A stretch of DNA of 64,000 nucleotides from Buttiauxella gaviniae ATCC 51604 (GCF_001654835.1 NZ_LXEP01000031.1:310001-374000); one strand, 5' to 3'; shown: positions 18,093-28,489, counted from the first letter of the stretch. The notes: generated by a model not told the origin, from the letters alone. Numbers and translations are program-made.

Positions 18093-19394
18093 TTACATCA
18101 ATCCCAGAAGTTTAGGAATAAACAAGGAAATTTCCGGGATGTAGGTAATCATCATCAGTGAGACGAATAGGGCAGCGTAGAAGGGTAACAGCGGTTTAAT
18201 GAGGTTCTGAATTTTAACCCCAGTGATGGAGCAACCGACAAACAGCGCACTACCCACTGGCGGTGTCAACAGCCCGACACAAAGGTTTGCCACCATCATG
18301 ATACCGAAATGAACGGGGTCCATACCCAACTCTTGGGCAATCGGCAGGAAGATTGGTGTGAAAATCAATACCGCAGGGGTCATGTCCATAAAGATGCCGA
18401 CAATCAGCAGGACGATGTTGATAAGCAGCAGAATAATCAGTGGATTATCTGAAATACCCATTAGCGTGTCGCTAATCATGTACGGGATATCGGCGTTGGT
18501 CATCGCCCAGGACATGCCGACGGAGAAGCCAATCAGTAACAGCACAATTGATGTCGTGACGACGGAATCAAGAATGAGTTTCGGTAAATCGCGCCATTTC
18601 ACTTCACGGTAGATAAGAACCGAAAGCACAAAGGTGTAAACCACCGCGATTGCCGATGCTTCTGTAGCGGTGAAAATACCTCCGAGAATGCCGCCCATCA
18701 CAATAATGACCAGCAATAAACTTGGCAAAGCATCGAGGAAGGCTATCGCCGCTTGCTTGCAAGTTGGGCGTTCTGATACCGGATAACCGCGTTTTTTAGC
18801 AATAATCCAGCATACCACCATGATAGACAAACCCATCAGGATGCCAGGCAGGTAACCTGCCATAAACAGTGATGCTACTGAAACACCGCCGGCAGTCAAC
18901 GAGAAAACAATCAGCACGTTAGAAGGTGGAATTAGCAAACCGGTAATACAAGATGAAACGTTAACTGCCGTTGAAAATGCCGGATCGTAACCCTCTCTTT
19001 TCTGAATCGGCGAAAGTGTGCCGCCAACAGCTGCGGCTGCTGCCACCGCTGAGCCAGAAATGGAACCGAACATCATATTAGCTAACACATTCACGTGGCC
19101 TAACGATCCAGGCACACGGCCAACCATAATCTGGGCCAGATTAATTAAGCGTATCGCTATTCCCCCGCTGTTCATCAGTGTTCCGGCAAAGATAAAGAAC
19201 GGAATTGCAAGCAGCGCGAAGCTATCCAGACCGTTTGCCAGGCGTTGCGACACGGTAATGATGGCAACATCCCACGGGAACATCAGAAGCATCGAGGCAA
19301 CAGTCGCAATACCGATGGCGAAGGAGATTGGTAGGCCAATAAATACCAGTACGAAGAATGCACCAAAGAGGGTGAGGGCAATGTAACTTTCCAT
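18093..19394 (-). CDS. TRAP transporter large permease subunit (DctM family)
   Basis: 433 residues. It is the main membrane channel of a tripartite ATP-independent periplasmic transporter, which uses the sodium gradient to import an organic acid. It has about 12-13 membrane helices and the DctM signature regions ANMMFGSISGSAVAAAAAVGG and GLLIPPSNVLIVFSL. The start codon overlaps the DctQ stop by one base (TAATG), so the two are translationally coupled. Together with DctQ and DctP it forms a complete system. No catabolic gene is adjacent, so the substrate (C4-dicarboxylate, hexuronate or similar) stays open. Confidence 0.92.
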   Translation of the reverse strand: MESYIALTLFGAFFVLVFIGLPISFAIGIATVASMLLMFPWDVAIITVSQRLANGLDSFALLAIPFFIFAGTLMNSGGIAIRLINLAQIMVGRVPGSLGHVNVLANMMFGSISGSAVAAAAAVGGTLSPIQKREGYDPAFSTAVNVSSCITGLLIPPSNVLIVFSLTAGGVSVASLFMAGYLPGILMGLSIMVVCWIIAKKRGYPVSERPTCKQAAIAFLDALPSLLLVIIVMGGILGGIFTATEASAIAVVYTFVLSVLIYREVKWRDLPKLILDSVVTTSIVLLLIGFSVGMSWAMTNADIPYMISDTLMGISDNPLIILLLINIVLLIVGIFMDMTPAVLIFTPIFLPIAQELGMDPVHFGIMMVANLCVGLLTPPVGSALFVGCSITGVKIQNLIKPLLPFYAALFVSLMMITYIPEISLFIPKLLGLM

Positions 19395-19891
19395 TATTTG
19401 ACCCCTTTGCCAGCTAATGTCTGGACGTCGCTACAGATAAAGTACAATGAATAAAACATCATGATGGCTCCGCTCAAAGGCAGCACGATGTAGACATATC
19501 CCATCGGAATTTGCATGGCGGCGGAAAGTTGCGCGGTCGCCAATGTCTTATCAATCAGTTTCAGCCCGCCATTAACAATTACCAGACCTGCAAAAAGCAA
19601 AATCAGGGTATTGATAAGAATATTCAACAGTGGCTTTTTCCCATCAGGAAGCATCATGTTGAGGAAATCGATGGACAAATGGCGCTGCGCCCCCACGGTA
19701 TAGGACGCGCCTAATAACCCGACCCAAATCATCAGAAAACGGGCGAGTTCATCGGTCAGTGTGCTGGGTTGGCTGAGGACATAACGGCTAAAAACTTGCC
19801 AGACTACGCATACCACCAGGGCTATCATCACCAACACTGAAAAAGTGGCAATAGTCCGGTCTACCGCAAGCTTTATGGGCTTAAGTATCAT
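19394..19891 (-). CDS. TRAP transporter small permease subunit (DctQ family)
   Basis: 165 residues, four membrane helices, the usual layout of the small TRAP membrane subunit, which packs against DctM. The motif ELARFLMIWVGLLGASY (about 43-60) is the family signature. It lies between DctP (81 bp upstream) and DctM (1-base overlap). Start ATG at 19891 follows AGGT. Confidence 0.9.
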   Translation of the reverse strand: MILKPIKLAVDRTIATFSVLVMIALVVCVVWQVFSRYVLSQPSTLTDELARFLMIWVGLLGASYTVGAQRHLSIDFLNMMLPDGKKPLLNILINTLILLFAGLVIVNGGLKLIDKTLATAQLSAAMQIPMGYVYIVLPLSGAIMMFYSLYFICSDVQTLAGKGVK

Positions 19892-19972
19892 TTTGGGTTA
19901 CCTGAAAACGAGCTTTTGGTTATGCCGGGCGCGTACTGCACGCCCGACATGTTCAAACTAAAAACTTAAGGG

Positions 19973-20959
19973 TTATTGTGCGGCGGCTTCAAATTTCTCG
20001 AGCAGCGCAGCCTGTTTCGGATCTTTCGCAAAGTCGTCATACAGCGGCTTCACAACGGCACGGAACGGGGCTTTATCGACACTGATGATGGTGGCACCCA
20101 TGGCTTTGGCCTGAGCACGTGAATCGCTGTCCACTTTTTCCCAAAGTTTTTGCTGATAGGCTTCTGAATCTTTGGCGGCTTTCATCAGAATTTGCTGCTG
20201 GTCTGGCGTGAGTTTGTTCCAGGTTTTGGTGGAGATCACCAGGAAGTCCGGAATGGAGGTATGTTCGTCTTCAGAAAACACTTTGGCAATTTCAATATGA
20301 CGGGTCTGAACCCATGATGGCACGTTATTTTCTGCGCCATCGACAACGCCTTGTTGCATAGCGGTGTACACTTCGCCAAATGAAATTGGTGTCGGGGAGC
20401 CGCCCATTAACTCAACCATTTTCAGTGTGGTTGGACTCGCCTGAACACGAATTTTCAGCCCTTTTAAATCTTCTGGTTTGGTAATAGGTTTTTTTGCATA
20501 GAAACTACGCGTGCCGGCAACATATGCGGAAATAGCAAAGAAACCTTTCTCCTTGGTGGATTCCATAATTTCTTTTCCGACTTCACCGAAGACCACTCGA
20601 TTAAAATGTGCCTGGTCTTTAAAGAGGTACGGTAAATTATAAATCGCGTAAGTATTATCGAATGATTCCAGATCGCTTGCTGAACCTTTGGTCATATCCA
20701 AAGCGCCGTTCTGTAACAGTTCCAGAGTTTCTCGGGCGCTGCCCATTTGGCTACTTGGATATATCCGAACGCGCATATTGCCGTTTGAAAGCTGTTGGAC
20801 CTCTTTTGCCATTTCTTCAAAAGCTTGATGGACGACATGGCTGCGGTCCAGGTTGTGAGCGAGTTTTAAGGTCACTTTTTCAGCGGCAATAGCGCCACTT
20901 GCGCACAGTGTTAATAATGAAGCACCCAGTAGATGGCGAGATAATGATGACAATTTCAT
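19973..20959 (-). CDS. TRAP transporter substrate-binding protein (DctP family)
   Basis: 328 residues. This periplasmic protein captures the substrate and delivers it to DctQM. A signal peptide covers residues 1-25 (SGAIAAEK). The DctP fold motifs are visible: LAHNLDRSHVVHQAFEEMA near the N-terminus, GLKIRVQASPT containing the conserved carboxylate-binding Arg, and FGEVYTAMQQGVVDGAENN. The Arg indicates that the ligand carries a carboxylate. First gene of the operon; ATG at 20959 after a GGGAGC site. E. coli K-12 has no TRAP operon here. Confidence 0.92.
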   Translation of the reverse strand: MKLSSLSRHLLGASLLTLCASGAIAAEKVTLKLAHNLDRSHVVHQAFEEMAKEVQQLSNGNMRVRIYPSSQMGSARETLELLQNGALDMTKGSASDLESFDNTYAIYNLPYLFKDQAHFNRVVFGEVGKEIMESTKEKGFFAISAYVAGTRSFYAKKPITKPEDLKGLKIRVQASPTTLKMVELMGGSPTPISFGEVYTAMQQGVVDGAENNVPSWVQTRHIEIAKVFSEDEHTSIPDFLVISTKTWNKLTPDQQQILMKAAKDSEAYQQKLWEKVDSDSRAQAKAMGATIISVDKAPFRAVVKPLYDDFAKDPKQAALLEKFEAAAQ

Positions 20960-21268
20960 AACAAATAGCTCCCTGCAAAATTGAAATGATGAATGTAGTC
21001 GTTACATGCATTGCTGTATGACAGCTTATTGTATTTGTCCGATATCTATGAAGGACTGACTTCACACTTTTGATTTTTATATGCGAATAATCCTGTTTTT
21101 GTGTTCTGACGCATTAATTTATTAAGCATGCTAATAATTACAAGGAAATGGTATTTGTGAGGGTGTGTGATTATCGTCCAAAAGCAAGGAATGCTCGAAT
21201 GGAATGCTCGGAAATAGTTGTGTATTTATTAATGGCTGGGGAAAGGCGAATAGTAATTGCACTAAAAT
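20960..21268. other. Gap between the TRAP operon and mcbA
   Basis: About 310 bp without a gene; it should hold the TRAP promoter. A possible -10 (TACAAT on the minus strand) and the palindrome at 21013-21025 are the only notable signals. The rest is AT-rich and shows nothing clear. Confidence 0.5.
21013..21025. promoter_or_regulatory. Palindrome, candidate operator of TRAP operon
   Basis: Perfect inverted repeat GCTGT-ATG-ACAGC, 54-66 bases before the DctP start. The shape resembles operators of FadR-subfamily GntR regulators, which often control organic-acid transport. No such regulator is encoded nearby. Inference only. Confidence 0.35.
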
Positions 21269-21300
21269 AATAACGGCTTCCTGTAAAGGAAACCGTTATT
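21269..21300 (-). terminator. Stem-loop after mcbA
   Basis: AATAACGG-c-TTCC pairs with GGAA-a-CCGTTATT around a 6-base loop, 28 bases after the mcbA stop. The stem is strong but interrupted by one mismatch. Confidence 0.6.
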
Positions 21301-21328
21301 GAACATATCCCGGAGATAATCGTTTGGG

Positions 21329-21589
21329 CTATTTATAAATAGTTGCGCTACCAAACATCTTATTTTGACCGCTAGCTGAGTTAACAACAAAGCCTTTTGC
21401 CCCTTCTTCTTTCGCTTTCTCTCCAAGCTTGGTTTGTAGATCGTCAAGGTTGCTTGCACCGGTAACAGTGACTGTTCCTGCGGGGCGAAGCTGACCAGTG
21501 TTTCCCGCAGACAATTCCTGGGCTGCCATGGTTGCAAACGGTAATGCCGCAAGGGTGACAACCGCAGAAAAATACAGAAATTTTTTCAT
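21329..21589 (-). CDS. mcbA: McbA, DUF1471 (YhcN-family) periplasmic protein
   Basis: 86 residues with a 22-residue signal peptide and a DUF1471 domain (GQLRPAGTVTVTGASNLDDL ... GSATIYK). It matches E. coli McbA (YbiM), a small periplasmic protein induced by McbR control that suppresses colanic acid overproduction and mucoidy. Two neighbours support the call: rlmF is close by, as in E. coli. Start at 21589 was chosen for the signal peptide, preceded by GAGGATG. It is a paralogue of ybiJ. Confidence 0.88.
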   Translation of the reverse strand: MKKFLYFSAVVTLAALPFATMAAQELSAGNTGQLRPAGTVTVTGASNLDDLQTKLGEKAKEEGAKGFVVNSASGQNKMFGSATIYK

Positions 21590-21767
21590 AATCACATCCT
21601 CATCGCTTTTGGGGGCCGATTTAAAAACCATCGGCACTAAAAGTGTAGGTGCAATGTGGTAAACAATAGCCGCAAAAAACTGATGGACTTGTGCTTGTTT
21701 TTTGAACAACAAAACTTGACGAAATACTTACAGATCAGTGAGATACAGGTTCATGATTTTGCTGATT

Positions 21768-22391
21768 TTATCGCGCGTCAGGGCGAATCATATCGAAGCG
21801 GTGAGACTCATCAATCATGTAATAAGCTGATGGTCCGCCCGCTCGTAGCACGGGTTTTGCCAGCGCGGTCTGGTAAATGCCATCTTTAAGCAGTGATTCA
21901 TCAATATGAACCGCGACCACTTCACCAAGTACCAGCCAGGTATCAATTGCCGTACCGTCGGCAGCTGTAAGCTGAATGCACTGCGACAAACGGCATTCAA
22001 AGTTGACCGGGCTTTCGGCAACGAGGCTTGCTTTGACTTTACGCCCTGCAACGGCGGTTAGCCCTGCGCGGAGAAACTCATCTTCCCCGTGGGGTACTGA
22101 GGCAGAAGTTTCATTCATCTGCTCTGCCAGTTCACGCGTGGCGAGGTTCCAGACGAACTCTTTTGTCTCAACGATATTGCGCACGCTGTCTTTCCAGCCG
22201 CTGCTGGCAAAACCGATAATCGGTGGACGATAATTAAAACAGTTAAAGAAACTGTACGGTGCAAGATTGCGCACGCCCTGCTGGTTGTATGAAGCAATCC
22301 AGCCGATAGGGCGTGGGCCGATAATGGCGTTAAGCGGGTCATGTGGCAAACCGTGCCCAACGGCAGGTTCGTAGTAATAGCGTTTAGACAT
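21768..22391 (-). CDS. Flavin-reductase-like FMN-binding protein
   Basis: 207 residues of the flavin reductase-like split-barrel family. Motifs typical of FMN binding are visible: GPRPIGWIASYNQQGVRNLAPYS near the N-terminus and FNYRPPIIGFASSG and KEFVWNLATRELAEQMNETSA further on. Family members bind FMN and act as flavin reductases or flavoprotein oxidoreductases; the partner here is unknown. ATG 22391 has AAGGTG upstream. It diverges from rlmF and is not present at this spot in E. coli K-12. Confidence 0.85.
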   Translation of the reverse strand: MSKRYYYEPAVGHGLPHDPLNAIIGPRPIGWIASYNQQGVRNLAPYSFFNCFNYRPPIIGFASSGWKDSVRNIVETKEFVWNLATRELAEQMNETSASVPHGEDEFLRAGLTAVAGRKVKASLVAESPVNFECRLSQCIQLTAADGTAIDTWLVLGEVVAVHIDESLLKDGIYQTALAKPVLRAGGPSAYYMIDESHRFDMIRPDAR

Positions 22392-22492
22392 AGCGCACCT
22401 TATGTTGATTTATCTCAGGCGAAAATCACGCGGCGTATTTACCCCGCAGGGTTCACAGAGTATCTTACGCGCCCACACAAGGAGAAGCCGCA

Positions 22493-23434
22493 ATGAAAAC
22501 CCCTGCCACCATTAAACCTGGTTTGCACCCACGCAACCGTCACCGTGACCGTTATGATTTCCCCGCGCTGACACAAAGCAGCCCGGCACTCGGCGCGTTT
22601 TTACGCCCCGGCCCTCACGGTGAAACCACGGTTGATTTTGCCGATCCTCTGGCGGTGAAAGCGCTGAATCAGGCGCTGCTGGCGCATTTCTATGGTGTGA
22701 AACAGTGGGATATTCCTGAAGGTTTTCTTTGCCCTCCCGTTCCAGGCCGTGCTGATTACATTCACCATCTGGCTGATTTGCTGGCTGACAGTAATGGCGG
22801 TGTGGTGCCTTCTCAGGCTTCAGTGCTGGACGTGGGTGTTGGCGCAAACTGTATTTATCCGCTGATTGGTCAACACGAATACGGCTGGCGTTTCACCGGA
22901 ACAGATGTGGATCCTGAAGCGCTGACCAATTCAACGGCAATTATTGATGCCAACCCAGGGCTTACACGCCTGATTCGTTTGCGTCGCCAGAAAACCCCAG
23001 GCGCCATTTTGCCAGGTGTGATTCATAAGAATGAAATGTTTGATGCCACATTGTGTAACCCGCCGTTCCACGATTCCGCGCAGGCGGCACGCAGTGGCAG
23101 CGAACGTAAACGCGTCAACCTTGGCCAGGCTAAAGATGGCGCGCTGAACTTTGGTGGCCGCGAGCAAGAGCTGTGGTGTGAAGGCGGCGAAGTGGCATTC
23201 GTCAATCAGATGGTTGACGAAAGCAAAGCATTTGCTCGCCAGGTTCAATGGTTCACCTCGCTGGTTTCTCGCGGCGAAAACCTGCCGTTGATTTATCGTG
23301 CGTTGCAGGAAGCAGGTGTTGAGAAAGTTGTGAAGAAAGAGATGGCCCAGGGTCAGAAGCAAAGCCGCTTCGTCGCCTGGACCTTTATGAATGACGCACA
23401 ACGCGCTCGTTGGGCTGCTACGCGTTACAAGTAG
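22493..23434 (+). CDS. rlmF: 23S rRNA (adenine1618-N6)-methyltransferase RlmF
   Basis: 313 residues (E. coli YbiN: 308). RlmF methylates N6 of A1618 in 23S rRNA using S-adenosylmethionine. The SAM-binding motif I is LDVGVGANC (112-120) and the catalytic motif IV is CNPPFHD (NPPF at 189-192), as expected for N6-adenine methyltransferases. The N-terminus has the family pattern [16 protein letters not shown] 22493 follows AAGGAGAAGCC. Its stop codon directly abuts the stop codon of the convergent gene ybiO. Confidence 0.96.
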   Translation: MKTPATIKPGLHPRNRHRDRYDFPALTQSSPALGAFLRPGPHGETTVDFADPLAVKALNQALLAHFYGVKQWDIPEGFLCPPVPGRADYIHHLADLLADSNGGVVPSQASVLDVGVGANCIYPLIGQHEYGWRFTGTDVDPEALTNSTAIIDANPGLTRLIRLRRQKTPGAILPGVIHKNEMFDATLCNPPFHDSAQAARSGSERKRVNLGQAKDGALNFGGREQELWCEGGEVAFVNQMVDESKAFARQVQWFTSLVSRGENLPLIYRALQEAGVEKVVKKEMAQGQKQSRFVAWTFMNDAQRARWAATRYK

Positions 23435-25690
23435 TCAAATTGTGGGGTTGGCAGGCGGCAGCATCCCCGCCGCTGCCTGTGACTCCTGAAGCGCCTGAGC
23501 GGCATCGCCGCCAGGCTGTTTCACTTGCACGGTTTGCACGGGCGGGCGAATCCCCGCCGCATCGAAGTGCTTTTTCACCATCCCATCTAACGCAAATCTT
23601 ACCGTCCACTGTTTCAGTGGTTGGGTGGTAAACGATACGCGCACCGTAAAGGCCTGGTTGGTCAGCCCGACAATACCCGCAAATGACGGCTCTCCAATCA
23701 CCAGCATACGAATCTCATCCTGCTTCATCAGCTCATCAACGGCTTCTTTCAAAATACGATTGGCTTTATCGACATCTTCTTGCCTGTCGACATCATAGTT
23801 CGCGACAAACGAACCGATACCTCGCACAAAGTTGGCGAAAGTGGTTATCGAGGACCACGGAATGATGTGATAAGCACCGGTATCCTGGCGCACGCCTACT
23901 GAGCGAATTGACATACGTTCAACGGAACCGGTAATCGGCCCGATGGTGACTAAGTCACCGGTATTCATCCCATTCTCAAACTGTATGAAGACGCCGGTAA
24001 TAATATCTTTCACCAGGGTTTGCGCACCGAAACTGATGGCTAAACCCAATGCGCCAGCCCCGGCTAGTAATGGGGCAATATTCACTCCAATCTCTGAAAG
24101 CAAAATCATGATAGTGATGGTGCTGATAACCACCGCCAGAGCGTTGCGGAACAGGGTTAACAGCGTGCGGGTACGCGCGCTGGGCATCGGGCGGCCATGA
24201 ATATCCGACGCCAGACGGTTTTCAATCAGGCTTGCCAGCAATGTCCAGCCAACGGCTGAAAACAGTAAGATGAGCACGATACGAATCATAATATCGATAG
24301 TTTTCTCACCGGTATCGTTGGCAATCCACGCCCAGAAATCAAACAGCCCCCAGGCGTTGAGCAGCAACATTACCGCCACGCAAACCGTCAGCACTCGCGC
24401 CAGTTTCAGCGAGGCAGATATCCAGCCGTTGAGGCGTTTTTGCAGCTCAGGGTAGTTGCGCTGCACTTGTGGTGACAGCGTGATGGTTTTCGCCAGCCAG
24501 CGCGAAAGCATGCCAGAGACAAAGGCGGCGATGCTGATAATGGCGAGGCTATGAAGTGACGCCGCCATCATCCATTTCAGGCTGTTTCCCGGGTCGAATA
24601 ACGAAAAGAAAAACAACGCTACAAAGTAGGCACTTGCCAGCCAGTGCCACACCAGCGCGAAGGCTCGAATAAACAGACTAAAAAACGCCATTGAGCGGTC
24701 GGCCAACTGGATCAGGTTTTGTTGGATCTGGCGTTTATTATGGAAAATCAGATACAGCGCCCAGAGCGTGATGCACAGCATGATCCCCACATTGGCGATT
24801 GCACCTGCCTGCACATTCACCTGGTTGGAGATAATCGGCACCGCGACCAGAATGCCGTAACCAATCAGGCTGCTTAAGCCCGCGAGGCGAATATTCCAGT
24901 ATTTTGCGCTTTGGTCGGTCACCGGGAATGGGCGCAGGTCGGGGAAGCGTGGGCAGAAAATCAAACGCAGCGTCGCTTTAAAGAACTCGATCAGCGCAAA
25001 AGCATTCAGAAACAGCCCTTGCTGACGGGCGATGGTGCGATTGCCCGCGTTCATCATGTCGCTAAATATTTGCCCGACGAAAAGAGTCAGCGCCAGTAAT
25101 AACAAATCAATAATAAACGCGCCGATGATCATGAGCGGCAGATGGAACCAGCTTGAGCGGTCGCGATTCTTTTTGCGCCCCCATTTCCCCATACGCGCCC
25201 AGACTGGCGTCATGCAGGCGCGAATCAGCAGGTAAAAGGCAAAGACCGAGACAACCAGCATCGTAAAGTGGGTCAGGGCGTTATAAAAAGTTTGCGGGTT
25301 AAATGTTTTGTGCGGGGCGCCTGCGATATTGCGATGCAGCTGAGCGAAGCGTTGGGCAAGCTCACCGCCGTAATAGCGGCTTACATCGGTCACATTTTCG
25401 AGAACGGTTTTGTCTTCACTCAGTTGTTCTGGTGGAACGATAGCGGGCACCGGTTCAGGCGGTGGCGTGGCGGCCACTTTGCGCAATTGCCCAATCAGTT
25501 CATCACGCGACTGCGAGTTATCCAGCACATCGGCCAGGGCTGAATAGGCTCTCTTTTTTTCTTCGAGATTGGGTTCAGCGGGCGGGGTGGTCGCGTTCTG
25601 TTGAGCAGACGCAGCAACTGCCGCAGCCGGTAGAGTGACGGCCTGCGTTTGAAAGCTAAACATGCACAGCAGTAGCAAGAGTAGCGGCAC
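23435..25690 (-). CDS. ybiO: Mechanosensitive channel YbiO (MscM-type)
   Basis: 751 residues (E. coli: 741). YbiO is a large MscS-family channel that opens under membrane tension and protects against osmotic downshock. A signal peptide (PLLLLLLCMFSFQTQA) is followed by a periplasmic stretch, many membrane helices and the C-terminal MscS core. The pore helix is LAGAGALGLAISFGAQTLV and the beta-domain starts at NTGDLVTIG. I chose GTG at 25690, six bases after GGAGG. The longer in-frame extension to 25789 would break the signal peptide and runs through a repeat. Convergent with rlmF with no gap. Confidence 0.93.
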   Translation of the reverse strand: MPLLLLLLCMFSFQTQAVTLPAAAVAASAQQNATTPPAEPNLEEKKRAYSALADVLDNSQSRDELIGQLRKVAATPPPEPVPAIVPPEQLSEDKTVLENVTDVSRYYGGELAQRFAQLHRNIAGAPHKTFNPQTFYNALTHFTMLVVSVFAFYLLIRACMTPVWARMGKWGRKKNRDRSSWFHLPLMIIGAFIIDLLLLALTLFVGQIFSDMMNAGNRTIARQQGLFLNAFALIEFFKATLRLIFCPRFPDLRPFPVTDQSAKYWNIRLAGLSSLIGYGILVAVPIISNQVNVQAGAIANVGIMLCITLWALYLIFHNKRQIQQNLIQLADRSMAFFSLFIRAFALVWHWLASAYFVALFFFSLFDPGNSLKWMMAASLHSLAIISIAAFVSGMLSRWLAKTITLSPQVQRNYPELQKRLNGWISASLKLARVLTVCVAVMLLLNAWGLFDFWAWIANDTGEKTIDIMIRIVLILLFSAVGWTLLASLIENRLASDIHGRPMPSARTRTLLTLFRNALAVVISTITIMILLSEIGVNIAPLLAGAGALGLAISFGAQTLVKDIITGVFIQFENGMNTGDLVTIGPITGSVERMSIRSVGVRQDTGAYHIIPWSSITTFANFVRGIGSFVANYDVDRQEDVDKANRILKEAVDELMKQDEIRMLVIGEPSFAGIVGLTNQAFTVRVSFTTQPLKQWTVRFALDGMVKKHFDAAGIRPPVQTVQVKQPGGDAAQALQESQAAAGMLPPANPTI

Positions 25691-25782
25691 GGCGTTCCTC
25701 CGAACTGAAAAGTCAGACAAAGGAATAAGTATAGAGCGCGGGGGTTTGTGGTCGGGAAAACAGGAATTATCTGGAGGGTCGC

Positions 25783-25828
25783 CCCTCACCCCGGCCCTCT
25801 CCTGGGGGAGAGGGTTAGGGTGAGGGAG
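25783..25828. repeat. Extragenic palindromic repeat (CCCTCACCC type)
   Basis: CCCTCACCCCGGCCCTCTCC pairs with GGAGAGGGTTAGGGTGAGGG around a 4-base centre. It lies between ybiO and glnQ. A related, partly duplicated copy is at 54,108-54,190. This is a common REP-like unit of gamma-proteobacteria. Confidence 0.75.
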
Positions 25829-25833
25829 AAAAC

Positions 25834-26556
25834 TCAGGAAACGTGCTGCAAGAATTCCTGCAAACGCTGGCTTGGCGGGTTATCAATCAGCTCTTGCGGA
25901 TTGCCATCCTCAGCGATGCGGCCTTTATCAATGAAGATCAGGCGTGAAGCAACTTTGGCGGCAAAGCCCACTTCGTGAGTCACGATAACCATCGTCATAC
26001 CTTCTTCAGCCAGATCCTGCATAACCTTCAGCACTTCGTGACGAAGTTCAGGGTCAAGGGCTGAGGTTGGCTCATCAAACAGCATCATTTTTGGCTTAAC
26101 TGCCAGCGCACGAGCAATCGCTACACGCTGTTGCTGTCCACCGGAAAGCTCTGATGGATAGTGATGTGCACGCTCTGCGAGACCCACTTTTGCCAGCAAC
26201 TCTTTCGCCAGTTTATCGGCGGCATCTTTACTTAAGCCACGCACACGAATCGGGCCAAAGGCGACGTTTTCAAGCGCAGTCAGGTGTGGGAACAGGTAGA
26301 ACTGTTGGAACACCATTCCTGCTTCCTGACGAATCAGGCGCTCATCAACTTTCGGATCGTTGACCTTAAGGCCATCAACAAACAGGTCACCGCTAGTGAT
26401 GTCTTCAAGTTTGTTGATGCAACGCAGCAGCGTAGATTTACCTGAGCCTGACGGCCCGATAATGACAACTACTTCGCCCTGTTTGATATCGAGATCGATG
26501 TTATGTAGCACCTGGGTTTTGCCAAAGTGCTTAGAGACGTTTTTAAATTCAATCAT
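25834..26556 (-). CDS. glnQ: Glutamine ABC transporter ATPase GlnQ
   Basis: 240 residues, identical in length to E. coli GlnQ. It powers glutamine import with GlnP and GlnH. Walker A is GPSGSGKS (34-41), the signature LSGGQ (137-141), Walker B MMLFDE (157-162) and the switch histidine sits in IVTHEVGFA. The start codon overlaps the glnP stop by 4 bases. Last gene of glnHPQ. Confidence 0.97.
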   Translation of the reverse strand: MIEFKNVSKHFGKTQVLHNIDLDIKQGEVVVIIGPSGSGKSTLLRCINKLEDITSGDLFVDGLKVNDPKVDERLIRQEAGMVFQQFYLFPHLTALENVAFGPIRVRGLSKDAADKLAKELLAKVGLAERAHHYPSELSGGQQQRVAIARALAVKPKMMLFDEPTSALDPELRHEVLKVMQDLAEEGMTMVIVTHEVGFAAKVASRLIFIDKGRIAEDGNPQELIDNPPSQRLQEFLQHVS

Positions 26557-27212
26557 AGGATTTTCATCCTTCTTTCGAGGCGACGCAGCACGAAGCTCAG
26601 CACCAAAGTAATAATCAGATAGAAGACCGCAACGGCGCTCCAGATCTCCAGCGCACGGAAGTTCCCGGCAATGATTTCTTGCCCCTGACGGGTCAGCTCA
26701 GCTACACCAATAACGATGAACAGCGAGGTATCTTTAATGCTGATAATCCACTGGTTACCCAATGGCGGCAGCATACGGCGCAGCGCCAGCGGCATAATCA
26801 CGTGGCGAATGGTTTCACGCTTAGACAAGCCCAATGCCAGGCCTGCTTCCTGAAAACCTTTATGAATCGACAGCACCGCGCCACGGGTAATTTCCGCAAT
26901 GTAGGCACCGGAGTTGATCATAATGGTGACAACCGCTGCGCTGAACGGGTCGATGCGCAAGTCGGGGATGGCCATTGGCAGGGCGAAGTAGATAAACATC
27001 ACCTGCACCACAATTGGCGTGCCGCGAATCACTTCAATGAAAACTAATGCGATGTGGTTGGCAATCCAGCCGCCGTAAGTACGGGCGAAACCAGCGACCA
27101 GACCAATTATCAGACCGCCAAACAACCCGATGACCGAAATCAGCAAAGTCATTTTGGCGCCTTCAATCAAAAGCGGGATTGCAGGCCAAATGGCACTCCA
27201 GTCGAACTCCAT
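26553..27212 (-). CDS. glnP: Glutamine ABC transporter permease GlnP
   Basis: 219 residues, five likely membrane helices, typical of polar amino-acid permeases of the HisMQ family. The EAA loop is [23 protein letters not shown]. It forms a homodimer channel with GlnQ on the inside and GlnH on the outside. The ATG at 27212 follows AGGAAAG. It lies 211 bp downstream of glnH, a gap that is filled by an ERIC copy and a stem-loop. Confidence 0.97.
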   Translation of the reverse strand: MEFDWSAIWPAIPLLIEGAKMTLLISVIGLFGGLIIGLVAGFARTYGGWIANHIALVFIEVIRGTPIVVQVMFIYFALPMAIPDLRIDPFSAAVVTIMINSGAYIAEITRGAVLSIHKGFQEAGLALGLSKRETIRHVIMPLALRRMLPPLGNQWIISIKDTSLFIVIGVAELTRQGQEIIAGNFRALEIWSAVAVFYLIITLVLSFVLRRLERRMKIL

Positions 27213-27229
27213 GATTCTTTCCTATTGTT

Positions 27230-27351
27230 AACCCTTCATACTTCAAGCTGCCACTTTGTTGGCTGCAATCACTCACCCGAATCACTTACTTATGTAAGCT
27301 CATCGGGACTCGCTCTTTTGCCGCCGCGATGCAACTCGAATTATTTGGGTT
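27230..27351 (-). repeat. ERIC element (copy 3), inside glnHPQ
   Basis: Bounded by AACCC and GGGTT, with the centre CACTTACTTATGTAAGCTCATCGGGA that closely matches the ERIC consensus. It sits between glnH and glnP within the operon. Confidence 0.9.
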
Positions 27352-27374
27352 GTTATACCGTGGTTCAAAAATAG

Positions 27375-27398
27375 CAGGGGCGAAAATGGTCGCCCCTG
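27375..27398 (-). terminator. Stem-loop after glnH (attenuator or mRNA stabiliser)
   Basis: Perfect 9-pair stem CAGGGGCGA / TCGCCCCTG with a 6-base loop, 26 bases after the glnH stop. It has no T-run, so partial termination or protection of glnH mRNA is more likely than full stop. Confidence 0.5.
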
Positions 27399-27423
27399 AG
27401 TTACTCATAAAACTTTAGAATTA

Positions 27424-28383
<960 letters not shown>

Positions 28384-28489
28384 TTAAGGCGGCAAAACAA
28401 TCGCCCGTTAACGATTGTGTGAAGTGATTATTACAATTGAGTAACTTATGCGGCAGGGATAAACAATTTCATGCGCTAAAATAGTGCAA

